Below, piece by piece: positions 36,876-45,172 of a stretch of 64,000 nucleotides of DNA. Source of the stretch: Streptomyces sp. NRRL S-340 (GTDB taxonomy: Bacteria > Actinomycetota > Actinomycetes > Streptomycetales > Streptomycetaceae); assembly GCF_000720185.1 (NCBI RefSeq), contig NZ_JOIY01000031.1, positions 45,538 through 109,537 on the forward strand, given 5' to 3'. The translations under genes were made by a program, and so were the position numbers. Numbering within the stretch: position 1 is the first letter of the stretch; the number at the start of each line of letters is the position of its first letter. The notes beneath the pieces are model-generated. The model ran no database searches. It had not been told where the DNA came from and worked only from the letters and a program-made list of their open reading frames with translations.

Positions 36876-37070
36876 ATGGTGTGGCCGATGTTCGCGGTAG
36901 CTGCGGGATTTCTGGGACTCGCCGTCCTCGGTGTGCTGGGGATCCGGGTCTTCCTCGAGGCGCAACGCCTCGGCAGGCAGGTCTCGGACTCGGCGCGGCG
37001 TATCAACAGGGCGGCCGAGGACCTGGAGCGGGCCGCCGTGAGCGCGGCGCGGGCGGCCGACCCCCGGTGA
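36876..37070 (+). CDS. Small single-span membrane protein with coiled coil
   Basis: A 64-residue protein: one N-terminal transmembrane helix (about 3-27; MFAVAAGFLGLAVLGVLGIR) followed by an amphipathic, probably coiled-coil segment (EAQRLGRQVSDSARRINRAA, about 28-60). The ATG at 36876 follows a TAGGCT box by 7 nt and has no ribosome site, as expected for a leaderless mRNA. The layout is reminiscent of a TatA-like protein, and tatA follows at 37349, but the sequence after the helix lacks the TatA hinge. Function unknown. Confidence 0.75.
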   Translation: MVWPMFAVAAGFLGLAVLGVLGIRVFLEAQRLGRQVSDSARRINRAAEDLERAAVSAARAADPR

Positions 37071-37149
37071 GCGCTCCCGGGAACCCGTGCGCGGTCCCGG
37101 GAACTTCTGTGAGGTTCTGAACGTCACGTCGGGTGGAGTGCTGTGGCCT

Positions 37150-37176
37150 GTACCCAATGCTCTTGCGGCTGGGTAC
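37150..37176 (+). promoter_or_regulatory. Inverted repeat upstream of tatA
   Basis: GTACCCA (37150-37156) and TGGGTAC (37170-37176) form a perfect 7-bp inverted repeat with a 13-nt gap, about 170 bp before tatA. It could be an operator or an RNA hairpin. No protein is assigned to it. Confidence 0.35.
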
Positions 37177-37348
37177 GCTCTACGCGCGGTCCGAAAAACG
37201 AGGCGCGGTCCGCACGGCACGAGTACACGTGGGGATGGTCCCGAGTTCATCCCCGGGCGATACGATCGCTGTCAGCACGATGGTCAGACCCCTGTCCGTC
37301 CGGTCGGTCAGGACCCGCCGCCCCGCCTCAGTGAGAAGGTGAAGACAG

Positions 37349-37642
37349 ATGTTCCGCAACGCACTCGAGCCGTGGCACCTGGTGCTGTTGATTCTCGTGA
37401 TCGTCCTCGTGTTCGGCTCGAAGAAGCTTCCGGACATGGCGCGCTCGCTCGGCAAGTCGGCGCGCATCCTCAAGAGCGAGGCCAAGGCGATGAAGGGCGA
37501 CGGCAAGGCGTCCTCCACGTCGGCCCAGCCGGCCGAGGAGGAGCAGTCCGCGCAGGCTCAGCGCACCATCCAGGCGGCCCCCGGTGATGTGACCAGCTCC
37601 CGCCCGGTCGCCGAGCCGACGGACACGACGACCCAGCGCTGA
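37349..37642 (+). CDS. tatA: Twin-arginine translocase subunit TatA
   Basis: TatA multimerises to form the translocation pathway for folded proteins. The 97-residue product has an N-terminal membrane helix ([20 protein letters not shown], about 9-28), the conserved [16 protein letters not shown] hinge and amphipathic helix, and an acidic, Gln/Thr-rich tail. The residue preceding the helix region (Glu in LEPWHL) is the conserved polar residue of TatA. tatC follows after 49 bp; tatB is not adjacent, as in other Streptomyces. Confidence 0.96.
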   Translation: MFRNALEPWHLVLLILVIVLVFGSKKLPDMARSLGKSARILKSEAKAMKGDGKASSTSAQPAEEEQSAQAQRTIQAAPGDVTSSRPVAEPTDTTTQR

Positions 37643-37691
37643 CGCGAGGACCGGGACCTCTCCGGTCCACTGCACGAGATGAGGATGTGGG

Positions 37692-38636
37692 TTGCTCAAG
37701 CCGGCCCAGAAGAAGGAGAGGGATCCCGAGGGGCGCATGCCGCTCGCGGACCACTTGCGTGAGCTGCGCAACCGGCTCGCGAAGGGTGTCCTCGCGATCC
37801 TCGTCGTGACGGTGGTGGCGGCCTTCTACTACAAGGACATCACCAACTTCATCACGAAGCCGGTGCTGGACTCCATCGGGTGCCCGCAGACGTTCGGGCA
37901 GCTGGCGAAGGCCAAGGACAACCACTGCGCGCACCTCACGGTCAGCGGTCTGCTGGCGCCCTTCACCCTGGCCCTGAAAGTCGCGCTGACGACGGGTATC
38001 GTGCTGGCCGCGCCGGTGTGGCTCTACCAGCTGTGGGCCTTCGTCGCGCCGGGCCTGCACCGGCACGAGAAGAAGTACGCCTACTCCTTCGTGGCGTTCG
38101 GCTTCCCGCTCTTCCTGGCCGGCGGCTACCTCGCCTACAACGTGCTGCCGACGACGGCGAAGTTCCTGATCGACCTGACGCCCAGCGGTGCGGAGAACCT
38201 GCTGCCCCTGGACGACCTGCTCGACCTGAGCATCCGCATGGTCGTCGTCTTCGGCCTGGCCTTCGAGATGCCGCTGCTGCTGATCATGCTCAACGTCACC
38301 GGCGTGCTGTCCGGGCGGCGCATGCTCGGGTGGTGGCGCGGCATGATCGTCGGTATCGCCGCCTTCGCCGCCGTGGCCACGCCCAGCCCCGACCCGGGGA
38401 CGATGCTGTCCCTGGCGGCGCCGATCTGGGGTCTGTTCTTCATCGCCGTGGGATTCGCCCTGTTCAACGACCGCCGCAAGCTCCGGCGCGCGGCGGGGGG
38501 CCCGTCCGACGACGAGGCCTCCGACCTCGACCTCACCCCCGAGGACATTGGCGAGGTCGAGCCCGTTCCCGCCCCCCGGGCCCTGCCCGAGCAGTCCGGC
38601 ACCGAGCGGGTCAACGGCTACGACGACGTGACCTGA
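37692..38636 (+). CDS. tatC: Sec-independent protein translocase TatC
   Basis: TatC recognises the twin-arginine signal peptide. The 314-residue product has six predicted membrane helices and the family landmarks: MPLADHLRELRNRLAK near the N-terminus, WLYQLWAFVAPGLHRHEKKY in the first cytoplasmic loop, and FGLAFEMPLLLIMLN. About 60 acidic residues at the C-terminus extend beyond the last helix. The start is a TTG at 37692, chosen because it gives the known N-terminus (MLKPAQKKERDPEGR) and an AGG lies about 9 nt upstream; no ATG or GTG in frame fits as well. Confidence 0.94.
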   Translation: MLKPAQKKERDPEGRMPLADHLRELRNRLAKGVLAILVVTVVAAFYYKDITNFITKPVLDSIGCPQTFGQLAKAKDNHCAHLTVSGLLAPFTLALKVALTTGIVLAAPVWLYQLWAFVAPGLHRHEKKYAYSFVAFGFPLFLAGGYLAYNVLPTTAKFLIDLTPSGAENLLPLDDLLDLSIRMVVVFGLAFEMPLLLIMLNVTGVLSGRRMLGWWRGMIVGIAAFAAVATPSPDPGTMLSLAAPIWGLFFIAVGFALFNDRRKLRRAAGGPSDDEASDLDLTPEDIGEVEPVPAPRALPEQSGTERVNGYDDVT

Positions 38637-38652
38637 GCCATAGCGCGCACCT

Positions 38653-38683
38653 GGCCGGCCGCCCGCCCCGCGAGCGGCCGGCC
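38653..38683 (+). terminator. tatAC terminator
   Basis: A perfect 10-bp repeat GGCCGGCCGC/GCGGCCGGCC (38653-38662 with 38674-38683) lies 16 bp after tatC. Confidence 0.72.
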
Positions 38684-38721
38684 TGCGTGCGTCCGGGGCC
38701 GCACGCGTCCGGGACGGCGTC

Positions 38722-38778
38722 GCGCCCACCCGCTCCCCGGGCGCCCATCCGCTTCCCGGGCGCCCACTCGCTCCCGGG
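38722..38778. repeat. Three copies of a 19-bp tandem repeat
   Basis: The unit GCGCCCAYYCGCTYCCCGG begins at 38722, 38741 and 38760 with few changes. It lies between tatC and the helicase gene and is not coding. Such short tandem repeats often vary in copy number between strains. Confidence 0.6.
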
Positions 38779-38879
38779 GCGGTCACCTGCCGCCGGGCCG
38801 CGGGAACCCGCCCGCTGCCGGGCCGATCGGGATAATGATCGTCCTGTTGTCAGTGCGGCCCGGTACGCTCGAAAGCACG

Positions 38880-41687
38880 ATGACTCAGGACCTCTCACCG
38901 GCCGAGCGGTACGCGGCAGCGCGCAGGCGAGCTGCCGAGCAGGCCACCGCACTCGCGGGTTTCCGCGAGATGTACGACTTCGGCCTCGACCCGTTCCAGA
39001 TCGAGGCCTGCCGGGCCCTTGAGGCCGGCAAGGGCGTACTGGTCGCCGCGCCCACCGGCTCCGGCAAGACGATCGTGGGCGAGTTCGCCGTCCACCTCGC
39101 CCTCCAGCAGGGCAAGAAGTGCTTCTACACGACGCCCATCAAGGCGCTGTCCAACCAGAAGTACTCCGACCTGTGCCGCCGCTACGGCAGCGGCAAGGTC
39201 GGCCTCCTCACCGGCGACAACAGCCTCAACTCCGACGCCCCGGTGGTCGTGATGACCACCGAGGTGCTGCGGAACATGCTGTACGCGGGCTCCCAGACCC
39301 TGCGCGGCCTCGGCTACGTGGTCATGGACGAGGTGCACTACCTCTCCGACCGCTTCCGCGGCGCCGTCTGGGAGGAAGTGATCATCCACCTGCCCGAGTC
39401 GGTGACCCTGGTGTCACTGTCGGCGACCGTGTCCAACGCCGAGGAGTTCGGCGACTGGCTGGACACGGTCCGGGGTGACACCGAGGTGATCGTCTCCGAG
39501 CACCGCCCCGTCCCGCTCTTCCAGCACGTGCTGGCCGGCCGCCGGATGTACGACCTCTTCGAGGAGGGCGAGGGCCACAAGAAGGCCGTCAACCCCGACC
39601 TGACACGGATGGCCCGCATGGAGGCCAGCCGCCCGTCGTACCAGGACCGCAGACGCGGCCGGAACATGCGCGAGGCCGACCGCGAGCGCGAGCGCCGCCA
39701 GCGCTCCCGGATCTGGACGCCGAGCCGCCCCGAGGTCATCGAGCGGCTGGACGCCGAGGGCCTGCTGCCCGCCATCACGTTCATCTTCAGCCGCGCCGCC
39801 TGCGAGGCCGCCGTCCAGCAGTGCCTGTACGCGGGCCTGAGACTGAACGACGAGGAGGCGCGGGAGCGGGTCCGCGCCCTCGTCGAGGAGCGCACCGCCG
39901 CGATCCCGCGCGAGGACCTGCACGTCCTCGGGTACTACGAGTGGCTGGAGGGCCTGGAGCGCGGCATCGCCGCCCACCACGCCGGCATGCTCCCGACCTT
40001 CAAGGAGGTCGTCGAAGAACTCTTCGTGCGCGGCCTGGTCAAGGCGGTCTTCGCCACCGAGACCCTCGCCCTGGGCATCAACATGCCCGCCCGCTCGGTG
40101 GTCCTGGAGAAGCTCGTCAAGTGGAACGGCGAGCAGCACGCCGACATCACCCCCGGCGAGTACACGCAGCTGACCGGCCGGGCCGGCCGCCGCGGCATCG
40201 ACGTCGAGGGGCACGCGGTGGTGCTGTGGCAGCGCGCCATGAACCCCGAGCACCTCGCGGGCCTCGCGGGCACCCGCACCTATCCGCTGCGCTCCAGCTT
40301 CCGGCCGTCGTACAACATGGCGGTCAACCTGGTCGAGCAGTTCGGCCGGCACCGCTCCCGGGAGCTGCTGGAGACCTCCTTCGCGCAGTTCCAGGCCGAC
40401 AAGTCGGTCGTCGGCATCTCCCGGCAGGTGCAGCGCAACGAGGAGGGCCTGGCGGGCTACAAGGAGTCGATGACCTGCCACCTCGGGGACTTCACGGAGT
40501 ACGCGCGGCTGCGCCGCGAGCTGAAGGACCGGGAGAACGAACTGGCCCGGCAGGGCGCCGTCCAGCGGCGGGCCGAGGCCGCCGTCGCCCTGGAGAAGCT
40601 CAAGCCGGGCGACATCATCCACGTCCCCACCGGCAAGTTCGCCGGCCTCGCCCTGGTCCTGGACCCGGGCCTGCCGGCCGGCCGGGCGGGCGGCCACCGC
40701 GGATTCGAGCACCAGGACGGCCCGCGCCCGCTCGTGCTGACCGCCGAGCGGCAGGTCAAGCGGCTGGCGGCCATCGACTTCCCGGTGCCCGTGGAGCCGC
40801 TGGAGCGGATGCGGATCCCGAAGTCCTTCAACCCGCGCTCCCCGCAGTCCCGGCGCGACCTGGCCTCCGCGCTGCGCACCAAGGCCGGGCACATCCCGCC
40901 CGACCGGCACCGCAAGCGGCGCTCGCAGGCGGTCGACGACCGGGAGATCGCGCGGCTGCGCACCGAGCTGCGCGCCCACCCCTGCCACGGCTGCAACGAC
41001 CGTGAGGACCACGCCCGCTGGGCCGAGCGCTACCACCGGCTGCTGCGCGACACCAAGCAGCTGGAGCACCGCATCGAGGGCCGTACGAACACGATCGCGC
41101 GCACCTTCGACCGGATCGTCGCCCTCCTCACCGAGCTGGACTACCTGCGCGGCGACGAGGTCACCGAGCACGGCAAGCGGCTCGCCCGGCTGTACGGCGA
41201 ACTCGACCTGCTGGCCAGTGAATGCCTGCGCGAGCACGTCTGGGAGGGCCTGGGCCCCGCCGAACTCGCCGCGTGCGTCTCGGCGTTGGTCTACGAGGCC
41301 CGCGTCGGTGACGACGCCATGGCGCCCAAGCTGCCCTCGGGCAAGGCGAAGGCCGCGCTCGGGGAGATGGTGCGCATCTGGGGCCGGCTCGACGCCCTGG
41401 AGGAGGAGTTCCGCATCAGCCAGACCGAGGGCGTCGGCCAGCGCGAGCCCGACCTCGGCTTCGCCTGGGCCGCGTACATGTGGGCCTCCGGCAAGGGCCT
41501 GGACGAGGTGCTGCGGGAGGCGGAGATGCCGGCCGGTGACTTCGTGCGCTGGTGCAAGCAGGTCATCGACGTCCTGGGCCAGATCTCGGCGGCGGCCCCG
41601 CCGGAGAACTCCACGGTGGCGAAGAACGCGCGCAAGGCGGTCGACGGCCTGCTGAGGGGAGTGGTCGCCTACTCGTCGGTCGGGTGA
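38880..41687 (+). CDS. DEAD/DExH helicase, Mtr4/Ski2-like (HelY type)
   Basis: A 935-residue RNA helicase. Motif I is APTGSGKT (about 59-66), motif Ia TPIKALSNQK, motif II DEVHY (about 156-160), motif III SLSATVSN, motif VI QLTGRAGRRGID; a C-terminal DSHCT domain (about 760-930) marks the Ski2/Mtr4 clade. In eukaryotes these feed RNA to the exosome; the bacterial role is uncertain but presumably RNA turnover. The ATG at 38880 follows a TACGCT -10 candidate (38864-38869) by 10 nt. It usually follows tatC in actinobacteria. Confidence 0.94.
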   Translation: MTQDLSPAERYAAARRRAAEQATALAGFREMYDFGLDPFQIEACRALEAGKGVLVAAPTGSGKTIVGEFAVHLALQQGKKCFYTTPIKALSNQKYSDLCRRYGSGKVGLLTGDNSLNSDAPVVVMTTEVLRNMLYAGSQTLRGLGYVVMDEVHYLSDRFRGAVWEEVIIHLPESVTLVSLSATVSNAEEFGDWLDTVRGDTEVIVSEHRPVPLFQHVLAGRRMYDLFEEGEGHKKAVNPDLTRMARMEASRPSYQDRRRGRNMREADRERERRQRSRIWTPSRPEVIERLDAEGLLPAITFIFSRAACEAAVQQCLYAGLRLNDEEARERVRALVEERTAAIPREDLHVLGYYEWLEGLERGIAAHHAGMLPTFKEVVEELFVRGLVKAVFATETLALGINMPARSVVLEKLVKWNGEQHADITPGEYTQLTGRAGRRGIDVEGHAVVLWQRAMNPEHLAGLAGTRTYPLRSSFRPSYNMAVNLVEQFGRHRSRELLETSFAQFQADKSVVGISRQVQRNEEGLAGYKESMTCHLGDFTEYARLRRELKDRENELARQGAVQRRAEAAVALEKLKPGDIIHVPTGKFAGLALVLDPGLPAGRAGGHRGFEHQDGPRPLVLTAERQVKRLAAIDFPVPVEPLERMRIPKSFNPRSPQSRRDLASALRTKAGHIPPDRHRKRRSQAVDDREIARLRTELRAHPCHGCNDREDHARWAERYHRLLRDTKQLEHRIEGRTNTIARTFDRIVALLTELDYLRGDEVTEHGKRLARLYGELDLLASECLREHVWEGLGPAELAACVSALVYEARVGDDAMAPKLPSGKAKAALGEMVRIWGRLDALEEEFRISQTEGVGQREPDLGFAWAAYMWASGKGLDEVLREAEMPAGDFVRWCKQVIDVLGQISAAAPPENSTVAKNARKAVDGLLRGVVAYSSVG

Positions 41688-42050
41688 GCTTCACCCTGCC
41701 GGCAGGGGGCGTGACGGTGTGCGGCCGACCCGCGCACGGTCACGCCCCCTTGGCGTTCTCTCACCCGTCCCGGTGAGGGGTTTTCGCATGCCCGTACGCC
41801 GTGACGGTCGGTGTTCGAGTGATCGCGCGGCGTGCGAAACGGCCGAGGGTACTCCTGTCCCCGGCCCTGTTTCAGGTGCTTGCCGAATATGACACGCCGA
41901 TGATCCGCTCGGACTAAGCTCGCCCGCAGCGCACCGAGTTGAGATGTATTCGTGCGTTTGTTCCCAAACATCTCAAAGGTCCGACTGTTCCATGGCATAC
42001 CCCACTGGAAGCTGCCCCGAACCCCAGCCGATTCGTCACAGAGGGCTTAC
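41688..42050. other. Intergenic region between helicase gene and conservon
   Basis: 363 bp. The first part holds the helicase terminator. The stretch 41952-42050 is open in the cvnA frame and could encode 33 more residues from a GTG at 41952, but its codons lack the strong GC preference in third position seen after 42051, so I treat it as leader. Confidence 0.45.
41704..41750 (+). terminator. Helicase gene terminator
   Basis: A 20-bp stem with one G-G mismatch and one T-G pair (41704-41723 with 41731-41750, 7-nt loop) begins 17 bp after the stop codon. Confidence 0.85.
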
Positions 42051-43667
42051 ATGGTGAGTGTCCAATCGCCTCCTGGCGGCCGCGAACTTCCCTACGCACG
42101 CGTGCTGTTGCTGCCGGTCATACTGATGGCGGCGGCCACCGGGGCCGCCGTCGCCCTGGTGACGGACCCGGCCCGCCTCGCCGTCGGCTGCTGCGGCGCC
42201 GTCGCCACCCTGCTCGTGCTCCTCACCGGCGCCGAAGCGGTGCGCCGCGGCCGCACCATCCGCGAGCAGCGGGCGGAACACGCCCGGCACACCGAATACC
42301 TCCAGCAGCGCATCGCCGGCCACGACGAGCAGATCTCCTACCTCGCCTCGGAGATCCTCCCGGCCGCCGTCGACCACCTGCGCGCCAGCCACACCCCGCG
42401 CGAGGTCATGCGCGACCTGATCGACGGGGACCCGGAGTGGTGCCGGATCTCCGAGCCGCAGCGCGCGGTGGTCCGCATGATCCTCAAGATCGTGGACCAG
42501 GAGGAGTCGATGCGTGACTCCACGCAGCGCTCCTTCGTCAGCATCGCCCGCCGCGTCCAGGCGATCGTGCACCAGCAGGCCAAGGAACTGCGGGAGATGG
42601 AGGAGGACCACGGCCGCAGCCCGGAGGTCTTCGACGACCTGCTGCGCATCGACCACGGCACCGCGCTCATCGGCCGCCTCGCCGACTCCATCTCCGTCCT
42701 CGGCGGCGGCCGCCCCGGCCGCCAGTGGCCCAACCCGGTCACCCTGTACAGCGTGCTGCGCGGCGCCATGTCCCGGATCCTGGAGTACCGCCGGATCGAG
42801 CTGCACTCCATCGCCAAGGTCAACATCAAGGGCACCGACGTCGAGCCGGTCATCCACGCCGCGGCCGAACTCCTCGACAACGCCACCCGCTACTCGCCGC
42901 CCCAGACCAAGGTGCACGTCACCGCCGTCGAGGTGCAGACCGGCGTCGCCATCGAGATCGAGGACGGCGGCGTCAGCCTCAACGAGGAGTCCCGCGACCG
43001 GATCGAGAAGATGGTCGAGGCCGCCAAGGCCGGGGTCGACCTCCAGGAGTTGGGGGAGAGCCCGCGCCTGGGCCTCGCCGTCGTGGGCCGCCTGTGCACG
43101 GCGTACAAGATGCAGGTCTCGCTGCGGGCCTCCGCGTACGGCGGGGTGCGCGCCGTCCTCGTCGTGCCCAGCGACATGATGACCACCGACCCCGCACCGG
43201 GCCTCGCCCACGGCATCGGTGCCACCTCCATCCCGCGGCCCGGCGAGGACGCGGTGGAGGGCCCCAAGCGCGTCCCCAAGAAGCGCCGCCCCACCAGCCC
43301 GCGCATCCCCGCCTCCGTGCCGATGGAGGACGAGGTCCCCGAGGTGACGGAGTGGACCCCGAACGGCCTGCCGCAGCGCCGCAGCCGGGTCAAGATCCCG
43401 CTCAGCCGGCGCATCGCCGAACAGGTCGCCGCCGAGCGCGCCGAGCAGGAGGGCGGCTCCGTGTGGAGCACGCCCCGTCCCGCCGCCCCCGAGCCCGCCG
43501 AGAAGGAACCCGAACCGGGCCTGTGGGTCGAGGCGTTCTGGGACGGCCTGAAGAAGGACAACCCCGGCCCGGACCCGACCGCCTTCACCCAGGACCCGAC
43601 CGCATTCCTGCACCTGATCGAGAAGCCGGCCCGGGACGGGGCCGACGACGAGGGGGACCTCAAGTGA
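42051..43667 (+). CDS. cvnA9: Conservon sensor kinase-like protein CvnA (cvn9/RarA type)
   Basis: A 538-residue protein with two N-terminal membrane helices (about 14-35 and 42-60) joined by a very short loop, so it has no large extracellular sensor. A cytoplasmic helical region is followed by a HATPase_c domain with N box LLDNATRYSPP, G1 box IEDGGVSL and G2 box LGLAVVGRL. A long disordered tail ends the protein. Conservons couple such a kinase-like protein to a GTPase module; in S. coelicolor the cvn9 operon (rar) affects aerial growth. Start at ATG 42051; an alternative GTG at 41952 would add 33 residues. Confidence 0.88.
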   Translation: MVSVQSPPGGRELPYARVLLLPVILMAAATGAAVALVTDPARLAVGCCGAVATLLVLLTGAEAVRRGRTIREQRAEHARHTEYLQQRIAGHDEQISYLASEILPAAVDHLRASHTPREVMRDLIDGDPEWCRISEPQRAVVRMILKIVDQEESMRDSTQRSFVSIARRVQAIVHQQAKELREMEEDHGRSPEVFDDLLRIDHGTALIGRLADSISVLGGGRPGRQWPNPVTLYSVLRGAMSRILEYRRIELHSIAKVNIKGTDVEPVIHAAAELLDNATRYSPPQTKVHVTAVEVQTGVAIEIEDGGVSLNEESRDRIEKMVEAAKAGVDLQELGESPRLGLAVVGRLCTAYKMQVSLRASAYGGVRAVLVVPSDMMTTDPAPGLAHGIGATSIPRPGEDAVEGPKRVPKKRRPTSPRIPASVPMEDEVPEVTEWTPNGLPQRRSRVKIPLSRRIAEQVAAERAEQEGGSVWSTPRPAAPEPAEKEPEPGLWVEAFWDGLKKDNPGPDPTAFTQDPTAFLHLIEKPARDGADDEGDLK

Positions 43668-44071
43668 TCCAGCAGCGCGCCAACTTCGACTGGATGCTCA
43701 AGGAGCTGAACGACGGCGTACCGGGCATCGAGATGATCGTGGTGCTCTCGGCCGACGGTCTGCGCATCGCCCGCTACGGCGGCGACCCGGACGCGGCCGA
43801 CCGGGTCGCGGCGGCCTGCGCGGGCCTGCAGAGCCTGGCGAGCGCCGTCGCCGTCGAGATCCCCGACAGCGACGGCCGGATGAAGCTGGTGGTCATCGAG
43901 ATCGACGGCGGCTACTTCTACCTGATGTCCGCAGGGGCCAATGCCTACCTCGCGGTGCTCGCCGACATCCGCACCGAACCCGGCATGATGAGCGCCCGCA
44001 TGCGCGACCTCGTGGTGCGCATCGGCGCCCATCTGACCAGTCCGCCCCGGCGGGGTGGGCAGACCGTATGA
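43664..44071 (+). CDS. cvnB9: Roadblock/LC7-domain protein CvnB
   Basis: A 135-residue Roadblock/LC7 protein (about 10-110; FDWMLKELNDGVPGIEMIVV, LSADGLRIARYG, YFYLMSAGANAYLAVLAD) of the MglB-like class, which regulates small GTPases and forms dimers. The start GTG overlaps the cvnA stop (GTGA at 43664-43667), and its stop overlaps the cvnC start (ATGA at 44068-44071), so translation of the first three conservon genes is coupled. It is the probable GTPase-activating or scaffold partner of CvnD. Confidence 0.93.
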   Translation: MIQQRANFDWMLKELNDGVPGIEMIVVLSADGLRIARYGGDPDAADRVAAACAGLQSLASAVAVEIPDSDGRMKLVVIEIDGGYFYLMSAGANAYLAVLADIRTEPGMMSARMRDLVVRIGAHLTSPPRRGGQTV

Positions 44072-44475
44072 CACCTCCGCGACGCCAGAGGCGCTTCCCC
44101 GCGCACGAGCCGCCGCCGCACCCCAAGCCCGCCAAGCAGGGCGAGGAGAAGAACCCGGAGCGGCTGTACGTCGTCGCCGGGGCCGGTGAGGACGGCGCCC
44201 GTGCCGCCCTCGACCTGGTCACCCTCGTGGTGGCGCGCGCCGAACCACCGCCGTCCGCCACCCCCGAGCAGGCGGCACTGCTGCGGCTGTGCGCCGCCCC
44301 GCTGTCCGTGGCCGAGCTGTCGGCCTACCTCAACCTGCCGTTCAGCGCGATGACGGTCCTGATCACCGAGCTGCTGACGGCCGAACTGGTACAGGCGCGC
44401 GCCCCGATCGTGCGTCAGGCGGTCCCCGACCGTTCCCTCCTCGAAGCGGTGATGCATGGACTTCAACGGCTCTGA
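44068..44475 (+). CDS. cvnC9: DUF742 protein CvnC
   Basis: A 135-residue protein of the DUF742 family, the third member of every conservon. A basic/Pro-rich N-terminus (about 1-30) precedes a domain with a winged-helix look (LLRLCAAPLSVAELSAYLNL, MTVLITELLTAELVQARAP). It is thought to bridge kinase and GTPase; no catalytic residues are visible. It overlaps cvnB by 4 bp and cvnD by 20 bp. Confidence 0.92.
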   Translation: MTPPRRQRRFPAHEPPPHPKPAKQGEEKNPERLYVVAGAGEDGARAALDLVTLVVARAEPPPSATPEQAALLRLCAAPLSVAELSAYLNLPFSAMTVLITELLTAELVQARAPIVRQAVPDRSLLEAVMHGLQRL

Positions 44476-45076
44476 CACGCTCCCCGGCCCGCGCACCGAG
44501 GACCATCTTCCGCACACGGCCCAGGCCGCGGTGAAGATCGTCATCGTCGGCGGCTTCGGGGTCGGCAAGACGACGATGGTCGGCTCGGTCAGTGAGATCA
44601 GGCCGCTGACCACCGAGGAGACCATGACCCAGGCCGGTATCGGGGTCGACGACAACTACGGCTCCGACTCCAAGACGGCCACCACCGTGGCGATGGACTT
44701 CGGCCGCATCAGCATCACCGACCAGCTGGTCCTGTACCTCTTCGGCACCCCCGGCCAGGAGCGCTTCTGGTTCCTGTGGAACGGGCTGTTCGAGGGGGCG
44801 CTCGGCGCGGTCGTCCTCGTCGACACCCGCCGCCTGGAGGTGAGCTTCGACGTCATGGGGCGGCTGGAGGAGCGCGGCGTGCCCTTCGTGGTGGCCATCA
44901 ACTCCTTCCCCGACGCCCCCCGTTACCCCGTCGCCGAGCTGCGCACCGCGCTCGACCTGTCCGAGGACATCCCGATGGTCGAGTGCGACGTACGGCGCCG
45001 GGCCTCCAGCCGGGACGTGCTGATGACGCTCATGCGCTTCCTGCACTCCCTCACCATGGCCGGCTCCCGCACCTGA
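44456..45076 (+). CDS. cvnD9: Conservon small GTPase CvnD
   Basis: A 206-residue Ras-like GTPase. P-loop GGFGVGKTT (about 32-40), switch I Thr in TEETMTQAG, the switch II motif FGTPGQERFWFLW (about 95-107) and a base-specificity strand VVAINSFPDAP in place of NKxD are visible. MglA-type GTPases of this class work with Roadblock partners such as CvnB. It overlaps cvnC by 20 bp, with its own ATG at 44456. Confidence 0.95.
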   Translation: MDFNGSDTLPGPRTEDHLPHTAQAAVKIVIVGGFGVGKTTMVGSVSEIRPLTTEETMTQAGIGVDDNYGSDSKTATTVAMDFGRISITDQLVLYLFGTPGQERFWFLWNGLFEGALGAVVLVDTRRLEVSFDVMGRLEERGVPFVVAINSFPDAPRYPVAELRTALDLSEDIPMVECDVRRRASSRDVLMTLMRFLHSLTMAGSRT

Positions 45077-45172
45077 GCGGGCACCGCGCCCGAACCGGCC
45101 GGCTCCGGCACCCCTCCACTCCTTGCCCGTACTCCATCCCCTTCCGTCCTTTCCGTTCCGAAAGCGACCGCT

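Noticed and set aside
36475..36900. A 141-codon frame covering the gap after the zinc-ribbon gene
   Set aside because: No ribosome site, no domain, Arg/Gly/Pro-rich composition as in random GC-rich DNA.
41952..42050. Extended N-terminus of CvnA from GTG 41952
   Set aside because: Possible but its codons lack the third-position GC bias of the gene; I kept the ATG at 42051 and noted the alternative.
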